Source: Desulfobacula toluolica Tol2
GTDB lineage: Bacteria; Desulfobacterota; Desulfobacteria; Desulfobacterales; Desulfobacteraceae
Direction: 5' to 3'
Length of the DNA: 64,000 bases
NCBI RefSeq assembly: GCF_000307105.1
Contig: NC_018645.1
Coordinates: 159,001 to 223,000 of the forward strand
Shown here: piece after piece, positions 63,073-64,000 of the stretch
Layout of the letters: the number at the start of each line of letters is the position of its first letter
Numbering within the stretch: the first letter of the stretch is position 1
Program-made: the position numbers and the translations under genes
Notes under the pieces: model-generated
What the model was told of the DNA's origin: nothing
The model's database searches: none
The model's input: only the letters and a program-made list of their open reading frames with translations

Positions 63073-63294
63073 ATGGCCCTAAAATCAGAAACATTTTCTG
63101 AACGTGTAAGAAAGGTACGCAGCCAGTTAGACCTGAGTCAGGAAGAGCTTGCTCATGCCATTGGTGTCAGTTTTGCCACGGTGAACCGGTGGGAGAATGG
63201 AAAGACTTTGCCATCCAAGCTGGCCAGAGTATCGTTTCAAAATTTTTGTGCCACCATGAAAAGACAGGGAATGCTTAAAGATGACCAGGTCTGA
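63073..63294 (+). CDS. XRE-family helix-turn-helix regulator
   Basis: This 73-aa protein has a single Cro/C1-type domain, FSERVRKVRSQLDLSQEELAHAIGVSFATVNRWENGKTLPSKLA, with the SxxTxNxWExGxxxPS pattern. Its 3' end overlaps the restriction gene by 14 bp in another frame. Small XRE proteins in front of restriction genes act as controllers that delay or limit restriction. AAGGTGG precedes the ATG. Confidence 0.8.
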   Translation: MALKSETFSERVRKVRSQLDLSQEELAHAIGVSFATVNRWENGKTLPSKLARVSFQNFCATMKRQGMLKDDQV

Positions 63295-64000
63295 GGCCCA
63301 AACCCGAACCGAATTGATTGACAGAGAACTGGCGCAGTCCGGTTGGAATGTCAACGATCCCACCCAGGTGATTGAAGAGTTCGATATTTTGACATCTGCT
63401 CCTGATGGCGTTGCAGAATCTGTCTCCAACTATGGGAACCATCAATTCAGTGATTACGTTTTATTGGGCAAAAACGGAAAACCCCTGGCTGTTGTTGAAG
63501 CCAAAAGCACCAGTAAGGATGCTGCCATAGGTCGCGAACAGGCCAAACAGTATTGTTACAACATTCAAATCCAGATCGGCGGAAAACTCCCTTTCTGTTT
63601 TTATACAAATGGCCATGAGATTTTTTTCTGGGACCTTGAAAATTATCCCCCGCGCAGAGTGATGGGGTTTCCGACCCGTGAAGACCTGGAGCGTTTTCAG
63701 TACATTCGCCACAACAAAAAACCACTCACCCATGAGTTCATCAATAAGGATATTGCCGGTCGTGACTATCAGATCCGGGCCATACGCTCCGTATTAGAGG
63801 CCATCGAAGCAAAAAAACGGGACTTTTTACTGGTCATGGCCACCGGCACAGGTAAAACTCGTACGTGCATTGCAGTGGCCGATGTACTCATGCGCACAAG
63901 CCATGTGGAGAGAGTTTTATTTCTGGTGGATCGGATTGCCCTGCGCGAACAGGCATTGTCTGCGTTTAAAGAGCACCTGCCTAACGAACCACGGTGGCCG
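63281..64000 (+). CDS. hsdR: type I restriction endonuclease R subunit, truncated by the window edge
   Basis: Two hundred and forty codons are open from ATG 63281 to the right edge. The N-terminal nuclease domain has the PD-(D/E)xK lysine motif LAVVEAKSTSKDA (about residues 68-80) after an acidic SDYVLLG. Then come YCYNIQIQIG, CFYTNGHEIFFWDLEN and a helicase domain beginning AGRDYQIRAIRSVLEAI with Walker A LLVMATGTGKTRT (about 187-199) and LFLVDRIALREQA. This is the HsdR / DEAD-helicase type I layout. The hsdM and hsdS genes are expected beyond the window. It overlaps the XRE gene by 14 bp. Confidence 0.87.
   Translation, partial: MTRSEAQTRTELIDRELAQSGWNVNDPTQVIEEFDILTSAPDGVAESVSNYGNHQFSDYVLLGKNGKPLAVVEAKSTSKDAAIGREQAKQYCYNIQIQIGGKLPFCFYTNGHEIFFWDLENYPPRRVMGFPTREDLERFQYIRHNKKPLTHEFINKDIAGRDYQIRAIRSVLEAIEAKKRDFLLVMATGTGKTRTCIAVADVLMRTSHVERVLFLVDRIALREQALSAFKEHLPNEPRWP

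Overview
The window suggests a sulfate-reducing, aromatic-degrading deltaproteobacterium (Desulfobacterota, Desulfobacteraceae, Desulfobacula-like). This is inferred from gene content: a benzylsuccinate-synthase-type fumarate-adding enzyme with a complete bbs-type beta-oxidation operon, a tungsten-type aldehyde ferredoxin oxidoreductase, an ETF/Fe-S oxidoreductase electron chain, a Wolinella-type fumarate reductase and TRAP transport. No rRNA, tRNA or CRISPR array was seen.

Region 1 (1-11.0 kb) is ordinary chromosome. A class III aminotransferase and an aldehyde ferredoxin oxidoreductase face a divergent membrane-protein gene that runs off the left edge. Both directions carry textbook sigma-54 -24/-12 elements with palindromes between them, and a PAS/AAA/Fis sigma-54 activator lies convergent at 4.3-6.1 kb. 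Then come a DsbA/FrnE-like gene whose active-site Cys codon is an in-frame TGA, a methyltransferase, a CopA copper ATPase and an AEC-family carrier.

Region 2 (11.0-49.6 kb) is a catabolic island bracketed by the same two decayed repeats at 11.1-11.7 and 49.0-49.6 kb. On the minus strand runs bssDCAB (radical activase, gamma, alpha and beta subunits), followed by an AAA/VWA chaperone pair (bssEF-like). A 415-aa fused double TetR regulator lies next to it. On the plus strand runs bbsA-H, with bbsAB present twice: two 1,689-bp blocks that I read as identical, 6,089 bp apart. An aromatic-hydrocarbon outer-membrane protein, a chemoreceptor and a structured RNA-like segment lie between the copies. 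Downstream are etfBA, a membrane Fe-S oxidoreductase, an ElbB-like protein, a TRAP transporter, frdCAB and an acyl-CoA ligase. Proposed flow: the hydrocarbon enters through the outer-membrane protein; BssABC adds it to fumarate; BbsEF moves CoA from succinyl-CoA; BbsG, H, CD and AB oxidise and cleave to an aroyl-CoA plus succinyl-CoA; electrons leave through ETF and the Fe-S oxidoreductase; FrdCAB can turn the released succinate back into fumarate.

Region 3 (49.6-57.0 kb) holds a second chemoreceptor, a hexapeptide acyltransferase with an alpha/alpha-toroid protein, and a fadJ/fadA-like pair closed by a strong terminator.

Region 4 (57.5-64 kb) looks like a defence island, more AT-rich by eye than its surroundings. 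It holds a three-gene DUF262 / DUF3696-type ATPase / unknown operon, an AbiE toxin-antitoxin pair with a clear promoter-operator, an IS91-like remnant, and an XRE regulator overlapping the start of a type I restriction hsdR that leaves the window.
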